A stretch of DNA of 17,933 bases, from assembly GCA_002339345.1 (NCBI GenBank), contig DDKM01000063.1, forward strand, positions 8,673 to 26,605. The letters are read 5' to 3'. The notes beneath the pieces are model-generated. The model did no database searches, was not told the DNA's origin, and saw only the letters and a program-made list of their open reading frames with translations. The position numbers and the translations under genes are program-made. This document shows, piece by piece, positions 1 through 7,443 of this stretch. Position 1 is the first letter of the stretch, and every line of letters starts with the position of its first letter. Source of the DNA: Firmicutes bacterium UBA2598. Its GTDB lineage: Bacteria; Bacillota; PH28-bin88.

Positions 1-1
1 G

Positions 2-358
2 GTAGGTAAAATCCTGCGGGGGAAGGCCAGGGGGAAACTGCACAGTATTATTCTGGTAGCGGAGGGAGTGGGTAGCGCCCTGGACATCGGCAAGCAAATT
101 GAGCAGATGGCCGGTATGGACACCAGGGTAACCATTTTGGGACATATCCAGCGGGGGGGTACGCCGACTGCCTTTGACCGGATGCTGGCCAGCCGGATGG
201 GGGCCAGGGCTGTGGAATTGCTGTTGGAAGGTGCCAGCGGCCAAATGGTGGGCATTAACGCTCAGGACATTGTTAGCTACGATATTGACTATGCCTTAGC
301 ACAGAAAAAACCGATCAACTATGATATCTACCGGCTTGCCGGTATTCTGGCCATCTAG
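2..358 (+). CDS. pfkA: 6-phosphofructokinase, C-terminal part (5' end outside window)
   Basis: This is the last 118 codons of ATP-dependent 6-phosphofructokinase, which phosphorylates fructose 6-phosphate to the 1,6-bisphosphate in cytosolic glycolysis. The frame is open from base 2, so the start lies upstream of the window. The visible part contains the family segment GHIQRGGTPTAFDRMLASRM, which includes the phosphofructokinase signature; its Arg and Gln-Arg-Gly-Gly residues belong to the sugar-phosphate and effector binding region in known enzymes. The tail ends in a typical YDIYRLAGILAI. The pyruvate kinase start follows 19 bases after the stop, so the two glycolytic genes are surely cotranscribed, a classic Firmicutes arrangement. 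The internal ATG at 68 is not the real start, because the homologous sequence continues upstream of it. Identification is firm. Confidence 0.95.
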   Translation, partial: VGKILRGKARGKLHSIILVAEGVGSALDIGKQIEQMAGMDTRVTILGHIQRGGTPTAFDRMLASRMGARAVELLLEGASGQMVGINAQDIVSYDIDYALAQKKPINYDIYRLAGILAI

Positions 359-377
359 GGGAAGGAGGATAGTAGGT

Positions 378-2129
378 TTGCGACACACCAAAATAGTCTG
401 TACAATAGGCCCTGCTTCGGAAAGTTTGGAGGTTCTGCAGGCGATTATCGAGGCGGGAATGGATGTGGCCCGCCTAAACTTTTCCCACGGCACCCATGAG
501 GAACACCGGCGCAGGATCGAGGGGATTCGTCAGGCGGCGGCTGCGGTAGGGAAAACGGTGGCTATTTTGCTGGATACCCGGGGGCCGGAAATACGTGTAG
601 GAAAAATGGAAGGGGGTCGCGTCACCCTTACCGAAGGCGCGGAAGTAGTTCTCACTACCCAGGAATTGCTGGGTACCCCCCAAAGGATTTCCGTTAATTA
701 CCTTGGATTACCCCGGGAGGTAAAAGCTGGGGATCGGGTTTTAATCGATGATGGGCTAATCGAATTGGTGGTACTGGCAGTGGAGGGGGAGGACATCCGC
801 TGCCGGGTGGTTAACGGTGGGGAGGTCAGTGACCGTAAGGGTGTTAACGTGCCGGGAGTGGAGGTGGCTCTGCCGGCGGTAACGGACCAGGATCTGGAGG
901 ACATCCTTTTCGGCATAGCCATGAAGGTGGACTTTATTGCCGCCTCCTTTATTCGCCGGCCGGAGGACGTGCTGGCTATCCGGCGCATTCTGGAGGAACA
1001 CGGCGCCGATATCCACATTATTGCCAAGATCGAAAACCAGTCCGGCGTAAAAAATGCCGAGGATATTCTGAAGGTGGCCGATGGGATTATGGTAGCCAGG
1101 GGTGACCTGGGTGTGGAAATTCCAGTGGAAGAGGTGCCCCTGGTACAAAAGGATCTAATCAATCTGTGCAACATGGCTGGTAAGCCGGTGATTACTGCCA
1201 CGCAAATGCTGGATTCCATGATGCGTAACCCGAGGCCCACCCGGGCGGAGGCCAGTGATGTGGCCAATGCCATCATGGATGGTACCGATGCTATCATGTT
1301 GTCAGGTGAAACTGCTGCAGGCAGGTTCCCGGTGGAAGCTGTTCGGACCATGGCCAGGCTGGCGGAAAGAACGGAGCAGGCCCTGGATTTTCCCACCATG
1401 TTGCGGCAAAGGGGAAAGGCCTTCCAGCGGACGGTCACCGATGCTATCAGCCACGCTACCTGTACCATCTCCCTTGACTTGCAGGCGGAAGCCATCATTA
1501 CACCCACCACCTCCGGTTCAACCGCCAGGATGGTATCCAAATATCGGCCGGCATGCCCGGTGGTTGCAGCCAGCCCCAATGCCGATGTACTCCGGAAGTT
1601 GAGCCTGGTATGGGGGGTAATCCCGGTATTGGTGCCCATCACCACCGGTACCGACCAAATGATTTCCGCCGGTGTGGCGGCGGCTCTGGAGGCAGGTGTG
1701 ATTAACTCCGGTGATTTGACAGTGATTACCGCCGGAGTGCCGGTGGGGGTACCCGGGACCACCAATCTGATCAAGGTACATATTGTGGGTGAAATTCGCG
1801 CCCGGGGAATGGGCATCGGGCAAAGGGTAGCGGTGGGGACCGTGCGGATCGTCCATACGGCGGAGGAGGCGGAAACCAAAATCAGGGAGGGGGATATCCT
1901 GGTCACCATAAGTACCGACCGGGATTTTGTACCCGCCATGGAGCGCAGTGCCGCCATTATCACCGAGACCGGCGGGTTGACATCCCATGCGGCCATTGTA
2001 GGACTCAATCTAGGCGTACCGGTGGTGGTAGGAGTGGATCATGCAACAGAGAGGCTGGCCGATGGGGAAACGGTAACGGTGGACGGCAGCCGGGGGGTCA
2101 TTTACCGCGGGGTTACCAAAGTACTGTAA
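378..2129 (+). CDS. pyk: Pyruvate kinase with C-terminal PEP-utilizer domain
   Basis: Pyruvate kinase converts PEP and ADP to pyruvate and ATP in the cytosol. I place the start at the TTG at 378: GGAGGAT lies seven bases upstream and the protein then begins MRHTKIVCTIGPASE, the standard N-terminus. An ATG at 321 in the same frame would overlap pfkA and adds non-homologous residues. The product is 583 aa, as in Bacillus-type enzymes (about 585). It shows the barrel with NFSHG, AKIENQSG and MVARGDLGVEIP, then the alpha/beta C domain. A final part from about residue 490 resembles the mobile phosphohistidine domain of PEP-utilizing enzymes, with TETGGLTSHAAIVG near residues 530-542. Its His sits where PPDK and PtsI carry the phosphorylated His, but in pyruvate kinases a catalytic role is not established. 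It shares an operon with pfkA. Confidence 0.97.
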   Translation: MRHTKIVCTIGPASESLEVLQAIIEAGMDVARLNFSHGTHEEHRRRIEGIRQAAAAVGKTVAILLDTRGPEIRVGKMEGGRVTLTEGAEVVLTTQELLGTPQRISVNYLGLPREVKAGDRVLIDDGLIELVVLAVEGEDIRCRVVNGGEVSDRKGVNVPGVEVALPAVTDQDLEDILFGIAMKVDFIAASFIRRPEDVLAIRRILEEHGADIHIIAKIENQSGVKNAEDILKVADGIMVARGDLGVEIPVEEVPLVQKDLINLCNMAGKPVITATQMLDSMMRNPRPTRAEASDVANAIMDGTDAIMLSGETAAGRFPVEAVRTMARLAERTEQALDFPTMLRQRGKAFQRTVTDAISHATCTISLDLQAEAIITPTTSGSTARMVSKYRPACPVVAASPNADVLRKLSLVWGVIPVLVPITTGTDQMISAGVAAALEAGVINSGDLTVITAGVPVGVPGTTNLIKVHIVGEIRARGMGIGQRVAVGTVRIVHTAEEAETKIREGDILVTISTDRDFVPAMERSAAIITETGGLTSHAAIVGLNLGVPVVVGVDHATERLADGETVTVDGSRGVIYRGVTKVL

Positions 2130-2293
2130 ATTAAAATAATAGGTTAATAGGGAGAATAGAGACCTGCCTTTGGCGGCGGTCGGAGGTTTAGCTTGTATGC
2201 AGTATTCTTCCATATTCAGTATTTACATCCGGAGAATGATGGGATAGGATATAGCCTAATAGTGCACCTTTGACTGAGGAGGTAAAGAACCCC

Positions 2294-3700
2294 ATGCAAT
2301 CAATCATAAGACGCATCGGTATCACCGACACCACCCTCAGGGATGGGCATCAGTCCTTGCTGGCAACGCGGATGAAAATCGAGGATATGTTGCCCATTGC
2401 GGCAAAAATGGATACGGTGGGTTTTCGCTCCATGGAGGTGTGGGGGGGAGCTACATTTGATACCTGTATGCGTTTTTTGAATGAGGATCCCTGGGAGCGC
2501 CTGCGGACACTAAAAAGCGTGATTACCAAAACCCCGTTGCAAATGCTGCTCAGGGGACAAAACCTGGTTGGTTACAAACACTATGCCGATGATGTGGTGG
2601 AGGAGTTTGTCCGCCTTTCCGTCCGTAATGGTATAGATATATTGCGGATCTTCGATGCCTTGAATGATGTGCGGAACCTGGCCAAGGCCATGGATGTGGC
2701 CAAGGACGAAGGAGCCCATGTCCAGGCTACTATTTCTTACACCATCAGCGAATTTCATGATTACAATTACTACGTCGATATGGGTCGCACCCTACGGGAA
2801 ATGGGGGCGGACTCCATTGCCATTAAGGATATGGCCGGGCTGATTACTCCCACCGCCGCCTATGAGTTGGTCAAACGGTTGAAAGAGGAGGTAGGGTTGC
2901 CGGTACAACTGCACTGCCATTACACCAGCGGGATGGCTTCAATGGCCTATTTGAAGGCCATTGAGGCGGGCGTTGACTGTGTAGACACGGCTATCTCCGC
3001 CTTGGCCATGGGCACATCCCAGCCTGCTACCGAGACCATTGTGGCAAGTTTACAGGGTACACCCTTTGATACCGGTCTGGATCTGGCGGTGTTATCGGAA
3101 ATCGCTGGGTACTTCCGGGAGGTGCGGAAAAAGTACAGCGAATTTGATGTGGCTGGTAACGGGGTGGATGTAAATGTTCTTTTATACCAGATTCCGGGTG
3201 GGATGATTTCCAACTTTATCTCCCAGCTGGCCCAGCAAAATGCCCTGGATAAGCTGTCCCAGGTACTGGAAGAGGTGCCCCGGGTCAGGGCAGACTTTGG
3301 CTACCCGCCCCTGGTTACACCGTCCAGCCAGATCGTCGGTTCCCAGGCGGTGTTGAATGTGCTTGCTGGTAAGCGTTACCAGATGGTTACCAATGAGACC
3401 AGGGCTTACATGCGCGGATTGTACGGCCAGCCGCCCGCGCCAGTAAATAAAGAAGTCCAGCGTAAAATCATTGGCGAACAGGAGCCGGTCACCTGTCGGC
3501 CCGCAGACCTGCTCAAACCTGGCCTGGCGGAAGCCAGGCGGGCAATCGCCCCATACATGACCAAGGAGGAGGACGTTGTTTCCTATGCCATCTTTCCGCA
3601 GGTAACCCAGAAGTTTCTGGAGGAACGGATGTCCAGGGAAACTCGTACCGACTTCAGTTTGACCCAACAGCATGGCCAAGTGGTCACCCACCCGGTATAA
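2294..3700 (+). CDS. Pyruvate/oxaloacetate carboxyltransferase subunit (PycB/OadA/transcarboxylase 5S type), no biotin domain
   Basis: This is the carboxyltransferase partner of a biotin-dependent enzyme, moving CO2 between carboxybiotin and pyruvate/oxaloacetate. The start is the ATG at 2294 with GAGGAGG about ten bases upstream; a TTG at 2270 in frame would place that ribosome site inside the gene. The 468 aa product has the barrel motif DTTLRDGHQS (about 12-21), FDALND, the carbamylated-lysine site IKDMAG (Lys near 178) and the metal-binding HCHYTSG (His near 207 and 209), so the active site looks complete. It ends after the helical domain and lacks the Pro/Ala linker and MKM biotinyl domain of full OadA (about 580-600 aa). 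The biotin carrier must come from another gene, not seen here. It could serve as pyruvate carboxylase subunit B, oxaloacetate decarboxylase alpha or methylmalonyl-CoA transcarboxylase 5S; sequence alone does not decide. Confidence 0.9.
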   Translation: MQSIIRRIGITDTTLRDGHQSLLATRMKIEDMLPIAAKMDTVGFRSMEVWGGATFDTCMRFLNEDPWERLRTLKSVITKTPLQMLLRGQNLVGYKHYADDVVEEFVRLSVRNGIDILRIFDALNDVRNLAKAMDVAKDEGAHVQATISYTISEFHDYNYYVDMGRTLREMGADSIAIKDMAGLITPTAAYELVKRLKEEVGLPVQLHCHYTSGMASMAYLKAIEAGVDCVDTAISALAMGTSQPATETIVASLQGTPFDTGLDLAVLSEIAGYFREVRKKYSEFDVAGNGVDVNVLLYQIPGGMISNFISQLAQQNALDKLSQVLEEVPRVRADFGYPPLVTPSSQIVGSQAVLNVLAGKRYQMVTNETRAYMRGLYGQPPAPVNKEVQRKIIGEQEPVTCRPADLLKPGLAEARRAIAPYMTKEEDVVSYAIFPQVTQKFLEERMSRETRTDFSLTQQHGQVVTHPV

Positions 3701-3727
3701 TTATAATTCAGAAAAGATCAGCCAGTG

Positions 3728-3762
3728 AAAGGGGCTCCCGGACAACTCCGGTAGCCCCTTTT
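3728..3762 (+). terminator. Rho-independent terminator after the carboxyltransferase gene
   Basis: AAAGGGGCT and AGCCCCTTTT are complementary arms, and inside them CCGGA pairs with TCCGG around the loop CAAC. The stem is GC-rich, it ends in a short T run and it starts 27 bases after the stop codon at 3700. It should end the pfkA-pyk-carboxyltransferase transcript. The group II intron remains begin directly after it. Confidence 0.9.
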
Positions 3763-3776
3763 AGAAATTAACTTTG

Positions 3777-4283
3777 AAGCGGCAACCCGTACAGTAATGT
3801 GCGACTGAACTGCCAGAAGTCAGCTGAGGCCGAAGTGTGCGATCAAGAAACAATGGCCGGAGTACAGAACAAAGGGTGAAAGACCTAAACCGCTACATTA
3901 TCGGGTGGGTCAATTACTTTGAGCTTGCTGATGTGAAGAAGCTTGCCAGCTTCTCTTGATGAATGGATTGGGCGTAGACTGCGCATGTGCATCTTGGAAA
4001 CAGTGGCGTAAAGTCAAGACCAGGCGTGATAACCTGGTTCGGCTAGGCCTGGACAGCACGAAGGCGTGGGAATTCGCCAACACTAGGAAAGGCTACTGGA
4101 GAATATCCAGCAGCCCTATCTTGACCCGTACCCTAACAACGAATTTTTAACTAAACTGGGACTCGTAAGTTTAACCATAATATAAGATGCTCGAAACGCG
4201 TTCTTTCTGACGAACTGCCGTATGCCAGGCCGGCTTGTACGGTTGGTATAGGAGGGTCGGCGGTTATTCGCCACCCCCTATCC
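3777..4283 (+). mobile_element. Degenerate group II intron remnant
   Basis: Three parts in the right order identify this as a decayed group II intron. Bases about 3777-3860 (with AACTGCCAGAAGTCAGCTGA) resemble, from memory, the intron RNA just ahead of the maturase gene in many bacterial introns. Bases 3861-4185 encode the C-terminal end of the maturase in several frames. Bases 4212-4247 (GAACTGCCGTATG to TTGTACGGTTGGT) resemble catalytic domain V, and 4249-4280 form a domain VI-like hairpin, TAGGaGGG..GGCG against CGCC.CCCCCTA. Most of domains I-IV and about four fifths of the maturase are missing, so an internal deletion joined the two ends near 3860. It sits 15 bases downstream of a terminator, a position favoured by class IIC introns, but I cannot assign the class. 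Both edges are approximate. Confidence 0.85.
3861..4185 (+). pseudogene. Group II intron reverse transcriptase/maturase, C-terminal fragment with frameshifts
   Basis: The C-terminal thumb/X and endonuclease-side end of an LtrA-type maturase can be read in pieces. Frame one from 3861 gives RVKDLNRYIIGWVNYFELAD and runs into two stop codons at 3957-3962. A second frame from 3955 gives LDEWIGRRLRMCI. A third from 3995 gives WKQWRKVKT and later AWEFANTRKGYWRISSSPIL up to a stop at 4150. A fourth from 4147 gives LTKLGLVSLTII up to 4185. Each piece matches the next stretch of the same family, so at least three frameshifts have occurred. The catalytic YADD region is absent. It cannot make a working protein. 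Family identity is firm; the exact left edge is not. Confidence 0.88.
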
Positions 4284-4301
4284 AAATCATTTCTGTAGAT
4301 T

Positions 4302-4985
4302 CTAAACCCTTGGTTTGCGACCACCGGCTGCCCCGGGATATGGTGATACTACGATGCCATTGCCTTCCAACATGGCTGTTTCCGGCCCGCTGGGCGGTAC
4401 CGGTTTATCTGGCGGCCGGGCCACCACATCGGCTATACGAATCTGGCTGGGCTCCAGGCGAAAGGCCGTTACCACCGCTTCCCGGTTACCGGCGGCACCG
4501 GCATGTACCACACCCTTCAAAGCCCCCATTACCAGCAGGTTACCGGTGGCGATAATTTCTGCTCCAGGATTGACATCACCGAGGACTACTACTGTACCGT
4601 CAAATTCCACCCTCTGACCGGAACGCAACCCGTTTTGGACAAAAAGGCATCTTTCTTCCACTTCACCTTGCTGGAGAGGTTTTACCGGCATCCGGGCCAT
4701 GGGGTCTCCCTGTCCTCGCTGGCTGCTGTCCTGAAGACTAGGTCCAGTCCGGATTCCGGTGGTTACAAGTCCATGGGATGCCAATAAATCCTCCAGTTCC
4801 TGGCACTGGTGGGAGGACAAAACGGGATTAATGATATGGGTCACCTTTGCCCCCTGAAAAAACCCGCCGGCTGATTCAATCTGTTTTTTCAGAGAAGCTT
4901 TGAGATCTTCAAATTCTACAGTCGGGTCTACCCAGATTTGCAAACCCTGTCTGGTGCCCTTGATGGTAACTGCACCTTGGGCCAC
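4302..4985 (-). CDS. minC: Septum site-determining protein MinC
   Basis: MinC blocks FtsZ assembly away from midcell and is recruited to the membrane by the ATPase MinD. I use the GTG at 4985 as start, because AAGGAGGA lies five bases before it on this strand. The 227 aa length is usual. The N-terminal domain (about 1-105, beginning VTIKGTRQGLQIWVD) is the FtsZ-interacting part. A short linker leads to the beta-helical C-terminal domain (about 115-215), with VVVLGDVNPGAEIIATGNLL, then GALKGVVHAGAAG and ending RIADVVARPPD, the region that dimerises and binds MinD. No minD or minE lies nearby, whereas many Firmicutes place minC directly before minD. Downstream lie only the intron remains. The last ten or so residues are glycine- and basic-rich and look unconserved. 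Confidence 0.93.
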   Translation of the reverse strand: MAQGAVTIKGTRQGLQIWVDPTVEFEDLKASLKKQIESAGGFFQGAKVTHIINPVLSSHQCQELEDLLASHGLVTTGIRTGPSLQDSSQRGQGDPMARMPVKPLQQGEVEERCLFVQNGLRSGQRVEFDGTVVVLGDVNPGAEIIATGNLLVMGALKGVVHAGAAGNREAVVTAFRLEPSQIRIADVVARPPDKPVPPSGPETAMLEGNGIVVSPYPGAAGGRKPRV

Positions 4986-5036
4986 GGGTCTTCCTCCTTA
5001 CAAGGAAATTACAGCCTTTCACTCAGCCAACCTATT

Positions 5037-5049
5037 CGGCATAATGCCG
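5037..5049. repeat. Short inverted repeat upstream of minC
   Basis: CGGCAT-A-ATGCCG is a perfect 6-bp inverted repeat around a single A, 51 bases upstream of the minC start in the divergent minC / flavin reductase region (4986-5204). It could be an operator site for either gene; no promoter boxes were found beside it with confidence. Confidence 0.3.
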
Positions 5050-5204
5050 CCAATTCCTGCTTGCCAGATCGCCAAGATCCCAATATTTTCCCGAAGAATA
5101 GGCATAATTCTTGTGAATTTGGAGAGATTGTTGGCAGGTATTTTACTGCTAAAAGGGAATTTTAACAAGCATTAAGAAATAACAAAGGAAGGAGGTCCGG
5201 CAGG

Positions 5205-5813
5205 TTGAAAAAGTGGCGGTGTATAGTATGCAACTATATCCACGAAGGACCGATGCCGCCGGAGTCATGCCCTATTTGCAGTGTGGGACCGGAGCATTTT
5301 GTGGAAGTGGAGGAAAGCCAGGGCCTATCCGGGGAGCAAAAAAGGCTGGCGGAACAGGCTATCTTTAAGATTTCATATGGACTATACATTATTGGTTCCC
5401 AGGCCGGAGGCAAGGTTAATGCCCAGGTGGCCAATACCGTTTTCCAGATCACCAGCCAGCCATTGCGGATTGCCATCGGTGTCAACAAGCAAAACCTGAC
5501 AGCTGAATATATCAGGCAAAGTGGTATTTTTTCTGTGAACATTTTGACTACCGAGGATCATGATCTGGTTAAACATTTTGGTTTTCAATCAGGTCACAAG
5601 GTTGATAAGTTTGCCACAATTCCCTACAACCTGGGGGAAACGGGGGCCCCCCTTTTACAAGACGTTTTTGCATACCTAGAGGTTAGGGTTATCCCGGCCA
5701 TGACCGTTGACGTGGGGACCCACTGGTTATTTATCGGCGATGTGGTAGGGGGTAAGGTGGAAAGGGAAGGGGAACCCATGACCTATGCGTATTACCGCAG
5801 CACCCGCCGATAA
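5205..5813 (+). CDS. Rubredoxin-like domain fused to flavin reductase (FMN-binding) domain
   Basis: This is a 202 aa cytosolic redox protein. Translation probably starts at the TTG at 5205, since GGAGG lies eight bases upstream and no better start is near. Residues 1-28 form a short rubredoxin-like Fe site: C6-x2-C9 and C22-P-x-C25, of the compact type also found in rubrerythrins. From about residue 45 onward it matches the FMN-binding split-barrel flavin reductase family (start SYGLYIIGSQ, then NAQVANTVFQITSQPLRIAI, SGIFSVNIL). Related fusions such as the high-molecular-weight rubredoxin of Moorella pass electrons to flavodiiron oxygen or NO reductases, but to my knowledge that protein has its rubredoxin domain at the C-terminus. 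Here it is N-terminal. A small coiled-coil gene follows 27 bases later. The partner and direction of electron flow are unknown. Confidence 0.88.
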   Translation: MKKWRCIVCNYIHEGPMPPESCPICSVGPEHFVEVEESQGLSGEQKRLAEQAIFKISYGLYIIGSQAGGKVNAQVANTVFQITSQPLRIAIGVNKQNLTAEYIRQSGIFSVNILTTEDHDLVKHFGFQSGHKVDKFATIPYNLGETGAPLLQDVFAYLEVRVIPAMTVDVGTHWLFIGDVVGGKVEREGEPMTYAYYRSTRR

Positions 5814-5840
5814 AATTACCATTTAAGAGGGGTGGTTCGG

Positions 5841-6143
5841 ATGCATCACGGAGAGCTGGATGTGATCATTAACCTGCGACGGGATGGGGACCAGTTGCTT
5901 GATCTCTTGAAGGCTGTTATCCGCGAATGGCAAGGGGCCCCCTGGCCCCATGAAAGGGAAAGGGCGGTTTATGCCCTCAATCTGTACCAGCAGTGCCTTA
6001 ACCAGTACCGCTCAGCCCTGGAGCAGGCCCGGAGCCAGGTGGAGCAAGGGTATAACACTTTGGGTGACCAAAAATTGATTACCGATCTTGAACAAAAAAT
6101 TGCCTACTGGGAGAAAAAACTGGCGGAACTTACCAACCGTTGA
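5841..6143 (+). CDS. Small hypothetical coiled-coil protein
   Basis: I do not recognise this 100 aa protein. I choose the ATG at 5841 because AAGAGGGG lies at a workable distance ahead; a GTG at 5832 in frame overlaps that site. The protein is hydrophilic and mostly helical by composition: residues about 10-35 hold a Leu-rich amphipathic helix (QLLDLLKAVIREW), and from about residue 45 to the end heptad-like Leu/Ala spacing with many Gln, Glu and Lys suggests a coiled coil. It has no signal peptide and no Cys motif. It starts 27 bases after the flavin reductase fusion and is followed by a terminator, so the two form an operon. A structural or adaptor role is possible, but nothing in the sequence proves it. 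Confidence 0.75.
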   Translation: MHHGELDVIINLRRDGDQLLDLLKAVIREWQGAPWPHERERAVYALNLYQQCLNQYRSALEQARSQVEQGYNTLGDQKLITDLEQKIAYWEKKLAELTNR

Positions 6144-6152
6144 ATATTCCCC

Positions 6153-6189
6153 AAAAACCCCCGGAACCTTTGGATCACCGGGGGTTTTT
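6153..6189 (+). terminator. Rho-independent terminator, probably bidirectional
   Basis: AAAAACCCCCGG and CCGGGGGTTTTT form a perfect 12-bp stem with a 13-base loop, followed by more T residues. It lies ten bases after the small coiled-coil gene. The A run on the left arm gives a T run on the other strand, so it can also stop transcription of the converging deacetylase gene, which ends at 6260. Confidence 0.92.
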
Positions 6190-6259
6190 CTTTTCATCCA
6201 GTTTTTGTGAACCGTGCGATATTGCCGGACCTTTTTCTGCATTGGAATCACAGGGTTTT

Positions 6260-7306
6260 TCATTCCATCCAGCGACCGGGCCAGGTGGGTCGGACTTCCA
6301 CCAGCGCCGCCTGGGGCGGAGGCGCTAGCAGTTCAGATAGGGTTACCAGTTCATAGCCCATCTTTCTTAGGCCAGTGACCAGTTCTGACAGGGCCAAAAG
6401 GGTCTCTTGTTTACCCTCGTGCAGGACGACGATGGCGCCATTGCTAGCCCGATCAAGGATGTGCTGTACCAGATACCCAGCCTCCGTTTTTTCCCAGTCT
6501 TTGGGATCGATGCTCCACATCACCGTACGCTGGCCTAACTCCCAGGCATCCTTGATTACAGTTTCATTGTATTCCCCGTAGGGTGGCCGGAAAAGGGTAG
6601 GGTAAAAGCCGGTGGCCCTAAAGATGTATTCGGTGGACAGAGCCAGATCCTTTTGCCGGTCTGCCTGGGTCATCAAGGTATAACGACCATGGAGGTAGGA
6701 GTGGTTACCCACTTCATGGCCATTATCCACAATCCGGCGGGCCAGGTCAGGGAAGGTCCTGGCATTGACACCAGTCAGGAAAAAGGTGGCCTTAACTTCG
6801 AGATGCTCTAAAAGCTTTAAGTATGCCTCGGTCCATAATTCAAAGGGCCCGTCATCAAAGGTCAGGGCCATGCGTTTCCCGGCATTGGGTACAGAACGGA
6901 GCACAGGCGGCGGTAACTTTGTCCCTAAATCCACCCCTTTACCGGGCAGGTCCCCTGTTGCTTCAGATGGAGCAGACACCGCCAAATCCGTTGTTTCCCC
7001 GGGTAGTACCACCACAACTGTATCCACAGGTGAAGAGACCAAAGGCGGTGGTTCCCCAGGCAAATCCACCGCATTTTGCTCAAAGGGCAAACCGGTAGGA
7101 AGCAAGGCTTCCGCCGGTCCATCCATAGCTACCTGCGTATTCTCCATCCCAGGCTGAACCGTATCCCTGGTTTTGTTTCCCATCGAACCCATCACAGCCA
7201 GCAGCAGAGTTAGGACATATACCACAAGGGCTGTGGCTCCCAAGACCATGGGCAAGGTGTTCCTGGTAGGAGGTGCATAGGGTCTGGGGCCAGCGCTGAT
7301 TGCCAT
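6260..7306 (-). CDS. Membrane-anchored polysaccharide deacetylase (NodB/CE4 family)
   Basis: CE4 enzymes remove N-acetyl groups from peptidoglycan or other glycans outside the cell, using a divalent metal. The start is the ATG at 7306, preceded six bases upstream by GAGGTGG; an upstream ATG at 7330 would lie within a palindrome. The protein has 348 aa. Residues about 21-40 (VLGATALVVYVLTLLLAVMG) are a membrane anchor. A Pro/Glu/Val-rich linker runs to about 140, and the catalytic domain fills the rest. Motifs are complete: TFDDGP (149-154, metal and base Asp), NHSYLH (201-206, metal His pair), RPPYG (240-244), DPKDW (267-271) and VVLHEG (near 293-298). The gene is divergent from a DUF1002 gene. 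It may act in peptidoglycan modification or in spore cortex maturation; the substrate cannot be read from sequence. Confidence 0.92.
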   Translation of the reverse strand: MAISAGPRPYAPPTRNTLPMVLGATALVVYVLTLLLAVMGSMGNKTRDTVQPGMENTQVAMDGPAEALLPTGLPFEQNAVDLPGEPPPLVSSPVDTVVVVLPGETTDLAVSAPSEATGDLPGKGVDLGTKLPPPVLRSVPNAGKRMALTFDDGPFELWTEAYLKLLEHLEVKATFFLTGVNARTFPDLARRIVDNGHEVGNHSYLHGRYTLMTQADRQKDLALSTEYIFRATGFYPTLFRPPYGEYNETVIKDAWELGQRTVMWSIDPKDWEKTEAGYLVQHILDRASNGAIVVLHEGKQETLLALSELVTGLRKMGYELVTLSELLAPPPQAALVEVRPTWPGRWME

Positions 7307-7323
7307 AATGTACCACCTCGTTA

Positions 7324-7425
7324 ATTGCATGCAATACCATCTTTATGCAAATAAAGACGGATGGCAATACTCTAAGGTTCCGTAGAGCAAATTTTTTTGC
7401 CGTTATTGGGTTAAAATAATCCCAA
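7324..7425. promoter_or_regulatory. Palindrome-rich divergent intergenic region
   Basis: Three inverted repeats lie between the divergent deacetylase and DUF1002 genes. ATTGCATGCAAT (7324-7335) is a perfect 12-bp palindrome, 18 bases upstream of the deacetylase start. CTTTAT-GCAA-ATAAAG (7341-7356) is a 6-bp stem with a tetraloop. TTGGG-N10-CCCAA (7406-7425) ends 18 bases before the DUF1002 start and encloses TAAAAT, which could be a -10 box. Operator function is inference from the symmetry and position. Confidence 0.4.
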
Positions 7426-7443
7426 AACATGGGAGGGATGGAT

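Noticed and set aside
321..377. ATG at 321 as the start of pyruvate kinase
   Set aside because: It overlaps pfkA and adds 19 residues unlike the family. The TTG at 378 has a good ribosome site and gives the normal N-terminus.
698..2008. Long open frame of 436 codons on the minus strand opposite pyk
   Set aside because: It lies wholly within the firmly identified pyk gene. Its composition (Ser, Thr, Arg, Met and Ile repeats) is that of an antisense shadow, and no ribosome site or family motif is seen.
2161..2190. Imperfect hairpin GACC-TGCC...GGCG-GCGGTC downstream of pyk as a terminator
   Set aside because: The stem is interrupted and no T run follows; it is not enough to claim termination between pyk and the carboxyltransferase gene.
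3182..3691. Open frame of 169 codons on the minus strand opposite the carboxyltransferase gene
   Set aside because: It is fully antisense to a conserved gene and has no recognisable motif or ribosome site.
4235..4555. Open frame of 106 codons on the plus strand
   Set aside because: It spans the intron's domain VI-like hairpin and the antisense of minC, and has no ribosome site.
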